Of a stretch of DNA of 64,000 nt, positions 29,810 to 40,775 are shown in pieces. The stretch is from the NCBI GenBank assembly GCA_943736015.1, contig OX031060.1:7701501-7765500 (forward strand). The letters are read 5' to 3'. The notes under the pieces are model-generated. The model was not told where the DNA came from. It saw only the letters and a program-made list of their open reading frames with translations, and ran no database searches. The DNA comes from Tridacna crocea (lineage: Eukaryota > Mollusca > Bivalvia > Cardiida > Cardiidae). The translations under genes and the position numbers were made by a program. Position 1 is the first letter of the stretch. Each line of letters starts with the position of its first letter.

Positions 29810-30038
29810 CTAACTCTTTACCATACTTCAGAATTTTAGGCCTATTCAAATTGAAAGCATTTGTAGATGATAATTTCATAGTGGCTCAAATGACCCATTT
29901 ATCTCTTGATAGAGTAGAAAACTTTGTGGGAAAAGGAGAATACGCTGGTTACCAACATTTTCTCCTTTTCCCACGATGTTTTCAAAAGGCTTCTTCCTCA
30001 GGGTCATGAAAAGTCGTCATTGTATGGTAAAGGGTTGA
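29810..30038 (-). mobile_element. TTAA-hairpin MITE, type A
   Basis: Ends CTAA and TTGA; stem GAATACGCTGG/CCAACATTTTC has mismatches. Confidence 0.85.
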
Positions 30039-30284
30039 ACTAATTGTTGAGTTTATTTTCATAAAAGGGCAAGCAAAACACAAATACTTGTTTTCTGTGA
30101 ACTTTTTGTACTTGTCAAAATCTATTTTAGATGGTTGATTGTATTTCAGTGGTAAATTTTCAAACTGTATCAACATTTACTTTTATTGTACAGAGGGACA
30201 GAAGATGATCATCAACAGGCACATTTCTAAAAAAAAACATTTTTCTGGTTGAGGATATGCTGATAAGGGGCATGTTCCTCTTTT

Positions 30285-30365
30285 GTCACATGTAGAAGCG
30301 AGCTGTTGCTGCGATATGACTAAAATATTGTTGATAGTGGAGTAAAACACCAATCAAAACTCATT
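30285..30365 (+). repeat. SINE 3' portion
   Basis: GAGCTGTTGCTGCGATATGAC, ATATTGTTGATAGTGGAG and ACACCAATCAAAAC match the SINE tail. Confidence 0.5.
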
Positions 30366-30507
30366 TGTCACAATCTTTTTACATTGTCATTGCAAAAAAC
30401 AGTAATTTTGTATTGGTTAAGTTCACATGTCAAAGGTAGAAGTTTTAATGTTGATGGTATCTAAATATGAAATCAGGGCATTGGCATTTTGATAATAGTG
30501 TCAGTAA

Positions 30508-30687
30508 GTAACCCTTAGAATGCTAGGCACAACTTTCTTTGCTTTTGTGTACAGTTTAGATCCAGGATCAGACTGCATAGAACATGAAGTCTGATCTTTG
30601 ATCCACTCTTTCTGATATGCAGTATCATATTCTGGTCAAATGAAACCGTAAAATTGTAAGACTTGGGTAGTGTTGAAATCTATTTAA
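30508..30687 (+). mobile_element. Second TTAA family hairpin element
   Basis: Starts GTAACCCTTAGAATGCTAGG. Hairpin near 30550-30608 (AGATCCAGGATCAGACTGCA / AGTCTGATCTTTGATCC). The right end meets the next element's TTAA. Confidence 0.6.
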
Positions 30688-30884
30688 CCCTTTACCACAT
30701 GGCAGATTGTAAGGCCTATCCAAATAGAAAGCATTTGCAGATGATAATTTAATATTGGCCCAAATGATTCAATTTTTCTTTTATAGAGTAAGAAATGCTG
30801 GTAACCCGCATTTTCTCCTTTTCCCAAGAAGTTTTCAAAAGGCCTGTCCTTCAGGGTTGTTAAAAGTCGTAGGTAAAGGGTCAA
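30684..30884 (-). mobile_element. TTAA-hairpin MITE, left stem deleted
   Basis: Left TTAA, right TCAA. The left stem is lost (AGAGTAAGAAATGCTGG). Confidence 0.82.
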
Positions 30885-30904
30885 GACTTGATAGGCCAGT
30901 GATT

Positions 30905-31126
30905 TCAACCTGAACATTTTTACTCCATAATGATCCTGGGGAAAGAGGCTTTTGAAAACAATGTTGGAAAAGGAGAAAATGCTGGTGACCAGCATTTTCT
31001 CCTTTTCCCACATTGTTTTCCACCATTTCAAAGACAGAAATTGTCGGTTGACCTACATTTAATATGTCATCTGCAAATGCTTACAAATTCATCAAGTCAA
31101 AAATTTTGACAATTGGTAGGGAATTG
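30905..31126 (+). mobile_element. TTAA-hairpin MITE, type A
   Basis: Left end TCAACC, right end eroded. Stem intact in the centre with GGTGACC loop. Confidence 0.82.
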
Positions 31127-31580
31127 GTTTGATCTATTTTATTGATTCAGTGGTCTGAACTAAGGTTTGAACTTACCTTATTAAACCTTAGAACACCTGT
31201 GACAGCTGCAGTTTCATGGCAGGAACTGTGGGTAGAAGATCAGTCCAATCTTTAATACACACTTTCTGATTTTACAAGAGATAGTATATAATTGTATTAT
31301 TTGGAATCCATTCAATTGTCGGACTGACAGTCTCCACTTTGGGTTGTTTATCATTCTAAGGGTTACATATTTTTTTAAAACTTTGTTGTTGAGTTTGAAG
31401 CAAATGGAACATTGTTGATAAATCATGATTTTTATTTTTGATAAAAACAAAAAATTTGAATCAGGTTTTCTTTGTGCAAATGAAATGATTAATATTATAA
31501 GAAGTTATTTTACTTTTTTTGTATTTGTTTGTAAGTTTGACCAGCTGTGTGTATTGTTTTTGACTTGTTACATTCTACAG
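31127..31580. other. No gene or recognised repeat
   Basis: AT-rich; the open frames of 68-78 codons on both strands carry no recognisable domain. Confidence 0.45.
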
Positions 31581-31810
31581 TTGACAAATCTCTTCACCAA
31601 AGAGTCCCTGGTTTTTATGACCTTGAGATAGAAGCCTTTTGAAAACATTTTGGATAAAGGAGAAAATGCTGGTAACCAGCATTTTCTCCTCTTCTCACAA
31701 TGTTTTTTACCCTTCAGGAAATAAATTTTAATTTTTGAGTTACTTTTAATTTGTCATCTGCAACTGCTTCCAATTTGGACCAGTCTAAAATTTTGTTGTT
31801 TGATAAAGAC
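31581..31810 (+). mobile_element. TTAA-hairpin MITE, type A, ends eroded
   Basis: Left end TTGACAAATCTCTTCACC; right end GTTTGATAAAGACC. Confidence 0.82.
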
Positions 31811-31814
31811 CTGA

Positions 31815-31962
31815 TTTATCAGCATTTTCTCCTTTTCCCACAATGTTTCCTACCCAATGAAAGACTGAAGCCATTGTTTGATCTACACTAAATTTGTATT
31901 CCGCAAATGTTTCCGCAGGCTGGTGAAGTCCAGAAGTTTTGGTGTTTGGTAAAGTGTTCATA
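31815..31962 (+). mobile_element. TTAA-hairpin MITE, right half only
   Basis: Starts in the right stem (ATCAGCATTTTCTCC) and ends GTTTGGTAAAGTGTTCA. Confidence 0.75.
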
Positions 31963-32035
31963 AATAATGAGCTGTGTCAAATGTAAAAGTTGTTCTTTTT
32001 TTTCCAGCACTTTTGACATTTGACAACTTGTTTGT

Positions 32036-32436
32036 CATCTTCGCAAGCCAAGGCTGACGATTCACTATGCTACTCTACCCTGGCGGATCAAGTTTGATTT
32101 TTACATTCCCCTGATATGCTTTTTCATTGGATGCAGCCAGCTCTAACTGCAACGAATGAAATCACTGGTAGCATTTCATCTTTGATAGAAATAGAATAAG
32201 GTTGCTACCATTCGAATGGAAGGTAAACATGGAAACCCATGTGGATGTCTGCTTATCGCATCACGTGTATTTGTAAGCCGTTTGTAAAACAATATTTCAT
32301 TGGCTTTTATAAATATGATGTAAAGGGGGGTAATAACCAGCATCCAATAGAGGGTGCATCACAGGAATATCGAAATCGTGCTCAATCAGCCAAGGGAAGA
32401 CTCACGTAGTGATCGTAACCTTAATTTGCGAAGATG
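32036..32436. mobile_element. 400-bp element with 9-bp target duplication (copy 1)
   Basis: Terminal inverted repeats CATCTTCGCAAGCCAAGG and CCTTAATTTGCGAAGATG. Flanked by CTTGTTTGT and CGTGTTTGT, an 8-of-9 direct repeat. Non-coding. A second copy lies at 52807-53210 with a perfect 9-bp duplication. The duplication length suggests Mutator-type mobilisation. Confidence 0.8.
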
Positions 32437-32988
32437 CGTGTTTGTAAAATACAATTAAACTGAGTTTGTGACTTTCTTGCTGTGAAGTAAGATGAAAATG
32501 TGCAATGTCTTAATTTATGTAGTGTAAACAGAAGAATAGTGTAACCTATATACCCTGTTTTAAGGATGAATTATGTTTAAGTATCATCCTGATCTCATGT
32601 TTTCATATCATTATTCTTTGACTATATATTTTTTTTTTCTTTAAATTTTAGTCCTAGCTTCCTTATTGGTCAAGGTATTTATTCACAGCCAATGAAAAAA
32701 GTCTACTGAGAAAACAATAAAAATTGATTCTAAATTTAGAATAATTCATGCAGATTTGACTTGTTCATGGTTGCATTGGTGTCTGTGTAAGCTATCTTTT
32801 GGGAAAAATAAAACAAATAGAAATTGCTGAAAGTATGGTTAAGAATGAGCATTCACTTGTTGATATGAAATAAGTTTGGAAAGTGAAGAAATTTATTTTA
32901 CTCAACAAAATTGAAGGTTGCCGAGATGGTAATAGTGTTTGATTTGTATCAGGGAGACTAGGTATAGTTTATTATTTTTGGTATTGTA
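32437..32988. other. No gene or recognised repeat
   Basis: AT-rich; no splice-framed exon seen. Confidence 0.45.
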
Positions 32989-33190
32989 TTAACTCATTAC
33001 CAAACAACAATATGTTAGGCAAAAATAACTCTATTAACAGTTAAAATTTGGTTCAAATAATGAGATATTTCTTTAAAAAGATAAATAACATTGTGGGAAA
33101 TAGAGAAAATGCTTATTACCAACATTTTCTCCTCTTCCAATGATGTTTTCAAAAATTATGTACATCAGAGTTATAAAAAAGTGCAAACAT
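32989..33190 (-). mobile_element. TTAA-hairpin MITE, decayed
   Basis: Left TTAACTCATTACCAAAC intact; hairpin weakened (GAAAATGCTTATTACCAACA); right end lost. Confidence 0.7.
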
Positions 33191-33579
33191 TTCCTAATGT
33201 GACTTTAAAGTTCCATCAGTGAAAAATACAGGATGTATTTAATACTCTAAGGCTGTTTTACTTTATTTTTGAGTGATTAATCAAAGTACAATGGGTTTTC
33301 AAAAATACTCATTCCATTTTTGTTGTGTGTAATTCTTTGTATGTAGGTGTGTGAGTGTCATTGTTTGTGTAAATTGTAAGTCATTCTATTGACTATTCAT
33401 TAATTATTGCATGAAATTTCAATGTGAACACTAGTTTGCACATATTTGTAATTTTGAGCAAAGGAAAATTAAAAACAATAAATTGAATATTTTGTTGTGT
33501 AGTTGAATTATAGTGAAATTTTCCATCAGAGACAAATTGTGGTGAATTGCAGAAAAGAAAAAGGCAAAAAGGAGAACAA

Positions 33580-33765
33580 GGCTGGGATTCACCAACCATT
33601 CTTAAGAACGTTCTTTGTCCTATTCTCCAGAATTTTCTACATTTGTAAGTAACACAGCTTTTGATTGGCTAAACCAAATGGTTTAGCCAATCAGAAGTTG
33701 TGTCACTTAAAAATTTAGAAAAACCTTGGAGAAAAAGACTAAGAATGGTTGTTGAATACACGCCC
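33580..33765. mobile_element. 186-bp foldback MITE
   Basis: The ends ATTCACCAACCATTCTTA and AAGAATGGTTGTTGAATA are inverted. The centre GATTGGCTAAACCAAATGG folds on GGTTTAGCCAATC. Whole element near-palindromic, non-coding; target duplication not resolved. Confidence 0.75.
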
Positions 33766-33989
33766 AAAATGGAATGAATATATTTGAATCATTCTGTGCC
33801 AAAATGGGGTTATTGTATCTGCCAAAAATATTGACCTGAAACAAAATGTTTGGGTATATTGTTAAATTTTTAGCTTCTCAAAGGATCATTACAGTTTCAG
33901 ATTCAGCCAGTGGATTTATATTGTATGATGACTCAATCGGCATTGCGCATTATAAAGATGCGTCAAACACAGTTTTGCCACTCATTTAT

Positions 33990-35585
33990 TAGCTCACCTG
34001 AGCACAACGTGCTCAAGGGGAGCTTTTAGGATCACCCGGTGTCCGTCGTCTGTCGTGCGTTGTCCGTCGTCAACAATTCTTTAAACATCAACTCCTCCTA
34101 AACTGCTGGGCGGATTTGGACCAAACTTGGCAGGAATGTTCCTTGGGAGGTCCTCTTTAAAATTTGTTCACAGAATTTGATTCCATCAAAAACTCTGGTT
34201 GCCATGGCAACCAAATGGAATTTTTTAGCAAATTCTTTAAAAATCTTCTCCTCTGAAACCGCTGGTCGGATTTTGAAATAATTTCACAGATATGTTCCTT
34301 GGGTGACCCTTTTTAAAAATTGTTCGTGAAATTTTGATTCGTCAAAAAATGTGGCTCTGGTGAATGGGGGCTTCTTGCACTATACAGAAATGAAGGAATT
34401 CTTTAAAAATCTTCTCCTCTGAAACCGCTGGTTGGATTTTGAAATAATTTCACAGATATGTTCCTTGGGTGACCCTTTTCAAAAATTGTTCATGAAATTT
34501 TGATCAGTCAAAAAATGTGGCTCTGGTGAATGGGGGCTTCTTGCACTATACAGAAATGAAGGAATTCTTAAAAAATCTTCTTCTCTGAAACCGCTGGTCA
34601 GATTTTGAAATAATTTCACAGAGTTGTTCCTTGGGTGACGCCTTTAAAAATTTGTTCGCAAAATTTTGATTGGTCAAGAAACATGGCTCTGGTGAATGGG
34701 GGCTTCTTCCACTATACAGAAATGAAGAAATTCTTAAAAATTCTTCTTCTCTGAAACAGCTGGTTAGATTTTGAAATAATTTCACAGACTTGTTCCATGG
34801 GTTACCCTTTTCAAAAACTGTTCGCGAAATTATGATTGATCAAGAAACATGGCTCTGGTGAATGGGGGCTACTTGCACTATACGGAAATGAAGAAATTCT
34901 TGAAAATTCTTCTTCTCTGAAATGGCTGGACAGATTTTGAAATAATTTCACAGAGATGTTCCTTGGGTGACCCTTTTCTAAAATTGTTCGTGAAATTTAG
35001 ATTGGCCAAGAAACATGGCTCTAGTGAATGGGGGCTACTTGCATTAGATGGAAATGAAGAAATTCTTGAAAATTCTTCTCCTCTGAAACCTGTGGTCAGA
35101 TTTTAAAATAATCTGACAGAGATGTTCCTTGGGTGACCCTGTCCAAAAGCTGTACATATAATTTTGATCCCTCAAGAAACATGGCTCATGTGAATGGGGG
35201 CTACTTGCACTATACGGACATGATGAAATTCTTTACAATTCTCTTTCTTTGAATCCCCTGGTCAGATTTTGAAATAATTTCAGAGAGATGTTCCTTGGGT
35301 GACCCTTTTCAAAACTTGTTCGTAAATTTTGATCCATCAAGAAACATGGCTCTCGTGGATGGAGGCTACTTGCTCTTATACAGAAATGAAGACTTCTTAA
35401 AAATTCTTCTTTTTGAAACTGATGGTCAGATTTCGAAATGACTTTTACAGGTGACCTTTTGAAAATTGCTTGGCAAAATTATAAATTTGTTTCCAATGTT
35501 TCAATACCTCAATAAAAAAAAGAAAAGACTATGGTCATCTCAAAAATTCAGGTTAGCGATCCAGGGCCATCTTGGCCCTCTTGTT
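33990..35585 (+). repeat. 1.6-kb mollusc repeat with internal tandem units (copy 2)
   Basis: Same ends as the copy at 17535 and closely similar throughout, but with about seven instead of six units of roughly 166 bp. This suggests unit gain or loss by unequal pairing. The open frame at 34546-34785 (-) follows the tandem units and is not a gene. Confidence 0.87.
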
Positions 35586-35592
35586 TTTGTAT

Positions 35593-35715
35593 TGTTCGAT
35601 TGAATTGTGTTTTACGCTGCTGTCATCATTATTTCAGTGATATCATATTGAAGGCTCACATATTCACTACTTCCTTGGTTTCATCGGTTCAATGCTTGGG
35701 CACTGAAGTGCTTCA
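35593..35715 (+). repeat. 'GTGTTTTACGCTGCT' interspersed repeat
   Basis: TTGAATTGTGTTTTACGCTG, ATTATTTCAGTGATATCAT and GTTCAATGCTTGGGCACTG. Related copies lie at 44738-44850 and 63048-63170. Confidence 0.5.
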
Positions 35716-35869
35716 TCCAAAGATACTCCCAAGAAAGACCTATCATATCCAGTGAGGCACAAAAGAGGATTCCTGGTATATCTAGTTTGACACATTACCA
35801 CTGATCCATCCAAAACATGAGGACTGCTAATTGTTTTTGATGTTATATACTAGTATTCAAATTTCTTGA

Positions 35870-35893
35870 GTGGGGTCCTGCTTGGCTCAGTGG
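35870..35893 (+). repeat. tRNA-like SINE head fragment
   Basis: GTCCTGCTTGGCTCAGTGG resembles an A-box; a hairpin MITE interrupts it at TTAA. Confidence 0.35.
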
Positions 35894-36122
35894 TTAACCC
35901 ATTACTACACAATCCCTACTTTTGACGCCCCTGAGGAAGAAGCCTTTTGAAAACACTGAGAGAAAAGGAGAAAATGCTGGTAACCAGCATTTTCTCCTTT
36001 TCCCACAGTGTTTTCTACCCTTCTCAGAACAAATTTCAATTTTTCAGTCACCTTTATTTTGTGGTCTGCAAATGCTTTCAATTTGGATCAGTCTAAAATT
36101 TTCTCATGTGGTAAAGAGATAA
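35894..36122 (+). mobile_element. TTAA-hairpin MITE, type A
   Basis: Left TTAA, right ATAA; hairpin 35949-36015 with two mismatches. Confidence 0.88.
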
Positions 36123-36261
36123 TAACCAGAGGTACTGATTTTGTTGTGGGAGTGTTTTAGAGCACGATGCTTCACAAACCCTGCCCAGTAAAGGCAAAAT
36201 TCAGTAGAGCCTCTAGATCTACATAGGCCTATGAACAAGTGAACTGTAATTGTGACATAAC

Positions 36262-36468
36262 TGCAATAACATTTTATCCTTTTCCAAGCTTGAGGAAGAA
36301 GGCATTTGTGAGTATTGTTGGAAAAGATGATAATGTTGGTAACCAGCATTTTCTCGTTTTCTACCCTGTCAAAGACAATTTGCACTATTCGAACCATGCT
36401 TGATTTGTCATCTGCAAATGCTTTGGATTTGGACAAGTCTAAACTTATGTCACTTAGTGAAGAGTCGA
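36262..36468 (+). mobile_element. TTAA-hairpin MITE, decayed
   Basis: Most of the right stem is lost (CATTTTCTCGTTTTCTACC); right arm clear. Confidence 0.72.
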
Positions 36469-36834
36469 ACTGAAATCAACCAATTCAGCCAGAATATGTC
36501 ATAAAATATTAGACAATGTAGATGTGGGATTAGTATCTGCCCTGTGAGTAGTCTACTCTTGATCTTTACTTCCATAAAAGCATCACTAAATCTGAAAGCA
36601 CGTTTAGATGATGTCTAATAGCAGGCAAATAATGATTTTGATTTTCAGCAGTCTATGTCATTATTTCAACAAGGCTTGGCTTACATGGTTTAGAGATGCT
36701 CAAGGGGAACTTTTATGACAGTCACTTGTCTGGTTTTCTTTATCTCTAATTTCATCAATTGTTGCATTTTTTTCAACCCTTTACGAAAGAATCCTGTTCT
36801 TAGCCTCGGGCAAAGGCCAGCAAACTTAAGTAGT

Positions 36835-36930
36835 TGTAGGACCTAAGGTCAAGTGGCAGGGGACTTTATCAGTTGTAAGGTCATATGACAGGGGACTTGG
36901 AAACTTATTTACGGCTGTGGTGAATCTTGT
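36835..36930 (+). repeat. Short interspersed repeat 'CAGGGGACTT..CGGCTGTGGTGAATC'
   Basis: ACAGGGGACTTGGAAACTT and ACGGCTGTGGTGAATC recur inverted at 56196-56250. Confidence 0.55.
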
Positions 36931-37097
36931 CGCCCTGAGTCGAAGGCTAGTCGGCGGCATTTGTTGCCGCAGCCGTTTAACAACTATCAGATTTACTTGC
37001 GTCAAACAGCCATTAGGTTATCATATTTACGATATGCACAAAGTAACCCCGGCACAACCCAGATTTCGGCGGTTTAACAGTTTGTCATATCGATTCT

Positions 37098-37282
37098 AGG
37101 ACAACTGCCCCCCGGACTATTGCCCCCTGGGGACAAATGCACCCGGGCCATTGCCGAGGACAATTCCCCGTGGACTATTCCCCCCCCTCCCCGAGGACTA
37201 TTCCCCCCAGACTATTGTCCTCGGGGGGCAATAGTCCGAGGGAAAATTGTCCTTGGGTGGCAATGGTCCGGGGAACTGTCCT
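37098..37282. repeat. GC-rich foldback of GGACAATnGCCCCC units
   Basis: 185 bp of AGGACAA..GCCCCCCGGACTATTG motifs; the second half is the inverted complement of the first, around ACTATTCCCCCCAGACTATT. Contrasts with the AT-rich surroundings. Confidence 0.75.
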
Positions 37283-37410
37283 GATACGGTCGTAACGCAT
37301 TCAATATAAACAAATATTTAAATAATTTTTACATCAAATTCAACTGCGTAACTCTTTTACTGACCATAAAATTCAGATAGAGTTCACTGACCTCATTTTC
37401 TGTTTATAAG

Positions 37411-37887
37411 GGGTGTATTCCTTTCGTCTGTTCTGCCACAATGTTCTCTGTTCTGGAATGCTGTTCTGAAATGTGCGAAACGAATACTTCGGAATACAAT
37501 ACACTGTTCCGGAATTATGTTCTGAATGGAGCATGTTCGGAACACTGTTCTAAACCATATCGAAATGAAAGTACATTGGCATGATGACTGTTGCAATAGC
37601 TGTGTTAGTTAAGGAAATGATTAGCTGCAGAGAAAGAGTAGACGAGTCTGCTATGCCCCTATTTATGGTATTCGTGTCGTAAAAAAGAACAATTGCAAAT
37701 TTTGCCATGACGAATTTGTCCGTCGTTCAGCCATCTTGTATCACCTAGCAACCGTTCAGCAGGTGCGCTACACCTCGATTGAATTAGAAGTCAGAACATG
37801 TTCTGAAGAACACGGCACAGTGTTTCGAAATACTCCATTGATCTAGAACAGGTTCGGAGTGTTCTGAGTAGCGAAAGGAATACGCCC
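37411..37887. mobile_element. 477-bp element with GTATTCCTTTCG ends
   Basis: Ends GGGTGTATTCCTTTCG and CGAAAGGAATACGCCC. Subterminal GTTCTG/CAGAAC words recur in both orientations. No transposase; target duplication not evident. Confidence 0.7.
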
Positions 37888-38483
37888 ATAGTCTCTGCAG
37901 AAGGCCCGGTGATCACTTCCTCCAAGGGAAATCAGAGTTCTGGCTTAGTAATGATTAAGCCCAGGACACACTCATGGTTTGGCCAGCCTTTGCCGTGACG
38001 TGACCGAAAAATGTTGAGAGCCGCACAAAGTTAGTACCATTCAGTCGACGGATATAACCACAAAAGTTGTTTGTCTATTCCTTTCGTACAGATTTCTCGT
38101 CTGGATTCCGCTCAATTTATCGATTCAATTGGCGGAAAGGATCGTATTTGATGATCAATTAACAGAGAAGACCCACAAGGAAAAAAACTGACCAATCAGT
38201 CTACGTTTTCCCAATTTTCCAACCCGATTGCTTCTCAGACATTAGAGCAAATTCTTCTACTTATTAACTGTCAGTGGAAATTAATTGAATGTGAACGAAT
38301 ACAGATATTTTTTTTCCTCTTACTATTGCTGGCTATTGTGACGACATTTAGCTGGATGGGTTGCTAGGAGCGATACCGCCTAAAAGATGTATTGAGCAAT
38401 GAAAAGTAAATATCCTGTGTAAAACCGTTTTCCTCCGCCCAAACAAAATGGATGCCAGAGCTAGAAAGATCAATTTAAGCTTC
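37888..38483. other. No gene or recognised repeat
   Basis: Mixed-composition sequence; no exon or repeat that I could support. Confidence 0.4.
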
Positions 38484-38712
38484 TATCTCTTTTTCCAAAC
38501 AGCAAAATTTTAGACTGGTCCAAATTGAAAGAGCTTGCAGACGACAAAATAAGCGTAACTCGAAATTTGAAATCTCTTTCCAGCAGGGTAGAAAACATTG
38601 TGGGAAAAGGAGAATATGCTGGTTACCAGCATTTTCTCCTTTTCCCACAATATTTTCATAAGTTTTGTCTGTCAGGGGTGTTAAAAGTCGTCATTGTGTG
38701 GTAAAAGGGTAA
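38484..38712 (-). mobile_element. TTAA-hairpin MITE, type A, ends mutated
   Basis: Left TATCTCTTTTTCC, right AAAAGGGTAAC; the stem is nearly perfect apart from GAATATGC. Confidence 0.85.
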
Positions 38713-38803
38713 CAGAATGGCAGGGAGCAGTGGAATGCTTCTTAGGTGCGTGCTAACAACAATTCAACAACCCACCGTTTCGCTCCGACCTAAATGGAAA
38801 TTA

Positions 38804-39015
38804 GCCGAGCCAGCTCAGTCCCGGTAGCGTTCAGTACTTGAGAACATGAGGTCGCAGGTTCGATCTTCGACTCGGCCAGTATCTTCCCGAGGATTGATGA
38901 TTGTCACAGCGATACAATTTATTCTTCTTCCACCATTGGCCCATTATTTGGACAGTGGTTAAATGGGAAAGCAGGCAGTGGCTTGGAAAGAATATTGTGC
39001 GGAGTAACGTTCAAA
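38804..39015 (+). repeat. tRNA-derived SINE, 3' truncated
   Basis: Head GCCAGCTCAGTCCCGGTAGC (A-box-like), then GGTCGCAGGTTCGATCTTCG (B-box-like). The body CCGAGGATTGATGATTGTC..GGCAGTGGCTTGGAAAGAAT is shared with 43060-43180 and 58061-58190. It degrades after 39015. Confidence 0.75.
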
Positions 39016-39256
39016 AAGAACTGTTTTGATAGGTGATAACGCAAATTACATTCTGGCCAACCAAAAAGGAATAGTCTGATGGCATAATACCAACCTGTGA
39101 TAAATAGGTGTCTATCATTCGTTTTTTAGAGAGGATTTGATAACACTTTTAGAGAATCATTTCGACATAGCATGACATTCGAAGCACTACTTTCATATGT
39201 ATTTTAACGTCGGGTCGTGCCACAAAATTCTCTGCCTCACAATGTCACATTCATCG

Positions 39257-39397
39257 AGAAATAGAGGATAATCAACTGGTTGTTTTTGATATGAAAAATA
39301 TCTCACGAGGATGCGTTGTTAGGCGTTGAAAAAACGAGTGCGCAGCACGAGTGAGATATTTTTCATATCAAAAATAACCAGTTGATTATTCTATTTA
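39257..39397. repeat. Inverted repeat, about 40-bp arms
   Basis: TAATCAACTGGTTGTTTTTG and ATATGAAAAATATCTCAC return inverted as GTGAGATATTTTTCATAT and CAAAAATAACCAGTTGATTA. The spacer is about 43 nt. Confidence 0.8.
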
Positions 39398-39568
39398 TTA
39401 TATACCTTATTAACATCATTATTTGTAATTTTGTGTTTGAAAGTCGAAAAAAATGTAGTCGAAAAAAAAGTAGTTCTAAAATTACGGCAGGAAGTGAAAA
39501 TGAAAGATGATATCAAAATTTATTACACTGGGAAATTCCAGGATTTCACTGCTAGGTATATAATAAAT
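39391..39568. repeat. Possible small element with ATTTATTATATACC ends
   Basis: ATTTATTATATACC near 39391 and GGTATATAATAAAT near 39568 are exact inverted 14-mers. The interior is AT-rich. It overlaps the preceding inverted repeat, so both may be one larger element. Confidence 0.5.
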
Positions 39569-39685
39569 CTTGATATTCCTTAGTCGTGGTATAGAAACAC
39601 AAATTATATGTTTCGTGTTTTTTTCAAATAAAGACAGCTATTTTTTTTAGGTATAAGATCTCTACGTTTTTAAATCTTTGACTGC

Positions 39686-39800
39686 ATGCTAAGGGCGACT
39701 CACCTTTTGCGGACAGCAAAGATCAAGATCAGACTGCACAGAACATGCAGTCTGATCTTGGATCTATACTGTCCGATAAGGAAATATTATTTCTCAAAAT
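39686..39800 (+). mobile_element. Second TTAA family hairpin element, partial
   Basis: ATGCTAAGGGCGACTCACC, then GATCAAGATCAGACTGCA against TGCAGTCTGATCTTGGATC. The TTAA ends are not preserved. Confidence 0.6.
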
Positions 39801-39863
39801 ATACCTTTGAAAAAGTAATATATGTTTATACAGTTTTTACTGACGAATAAAAAATCCATTTTA

Positions 39864-40282
39864 CAGGGTGTCCGGAGAATAAGGTTTACACTTTGGTATA
39901 TTTTATATAAATAAGGCTGTCAATTCCAGGTGAAGAAATAAAAAAAACTAAATATACATGTAGATAAAGCATGTAAGTATTTTGTGTGACATTTTTATTC
40001 TTAAAGTTAGTTTTGAACTTCCTTTGTAGCACTTTTACTCTCATAAAAACATTTCACAATGAAAACTCGCTGATCGAACGTGAACCGCACCATGTTCAAA
40101 ACAACAATATTTAGAATGACGTCATCGTATTTCAACTTCAACATAATATTTCCCGCCTTTTTTACAGTGAAGAAATAATTCCATCTCTTGCCTTTAATTT
40201 GATATTTGTTTTGTTGTGGTGTTATAAAGATTATCAAAGTTATTGGCATATGAAACTGTTACCTTACTTTCCGGACACCCTG
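39864..40282 (-). mobile_element. Deletion derivative of a mariner-like element
   Basis: Ends CAGGGTGTCCGGAGAATAAG and CTTACTTTCCGGACACCCTG form long inverted repeats (imperfect beyond the first 13 bp). The flank is TA on the left, TT on the right. A transposase N-terminus remnant remains on the - strand. At 419 bp it is far too short to be autonomous. Confidence 0.75.
40007..40093 (-). pseudogene. Transposase N-terminal remnant
   Basis: Reads MVRFTFDQRVFIVKCFYESK, SATKEVQN, stop. The FT-x-[ED]QRVFIV-x(4)-YE-x-KS pattern is that of the N-terminal helix-turn-helix of some mariner-like transposases. Everything after 28 codons is gone. Confidence 0.6.
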
Positions 40283-40480
40283 TTGTTTTTTTCAGCAGGA
40301 TATGGGTTAAGCGAACTGAGTAAACAGTTTTATGGCGCGGTTGTCGCTATAAAGGCCTATCCTAATTCGACTGGTAATAGTAAAATTTTCAGGCCAAAAT
40401 AAAGATATCATAGTATATTTACTAGTTAAATGAAGTCCTGTTATAATTTCTAAGCTTCATTTGTCGTGGTATATTTTCAG

Positions 40481-40645
40481 ATAGAAAAGGTCGTGATATC
40501 TTTTAAGGCTTCGTTTGGCGTGGAACATTTCGTTGGAAAAGTTGGTTTCGTTATATTTCCCAGGCACTGTGAAGATCACAAGTGGTGCAGTACATTGACA
40601 GGCAATGCTATAGAAGACGTGTTTCAATGCAAAGGCAATATAGTT
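40481..40645 (+). CDS. Candidate single exon, product unknown
   Basis: A 55-codon frame bounded by a good acceptor (TATATTTTCAG) and donor (GTT|GTAAGT), phase 0 at both ends. It encodes a cysteine-bearing peptide: IEKVVISFKASFGVEHFVGK, then VGFVIFPRHCEDHKWC and AIEDVFQCKGNIV. Base composition is less AT-rich than its flanks. I do not recognise a family. No partner exon was found, so it may be an orphan or decayed exon. Only splice-site quality and phase symmetry support it. Confidence 0.4.
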
Positions 40646-40683
40646 GTAAGTATTGATTTAATTAACACAGCCTTATCAAAAAA

Positions 40684-40775
40684 AAACTGCACCATTTTAG
40701 CCACATTGAAATTGTTGTCAGCAAATGCTTTGAATTTGGACATGGCTGAAATTTTGTTGTCCGGTAAAAGGTTGA
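40684..40775 (+). mobile_element. TTAA-hairpin MITE, right arm only
   Basis: Right-arm words GTTGTCAGCAAATGC and GGTAAAAGGTTGA; starts 39 bp after the candidate exon. Confidence 0.65.

Noticed and set aside
34546-34785. 79-codon - strand frame with an internal peptide repeat
   Set aside because: It repeats with the 166-bp tandem units of the dispersed mollusc repeat and is disrupted in the sibling copy.
38804-38882. Functional tRNA gene
   Set aside because: A- and B-box-like words are present but the cloverleaf is not convincing, and the sequence continues into a SINE body found elsewhere in the window.
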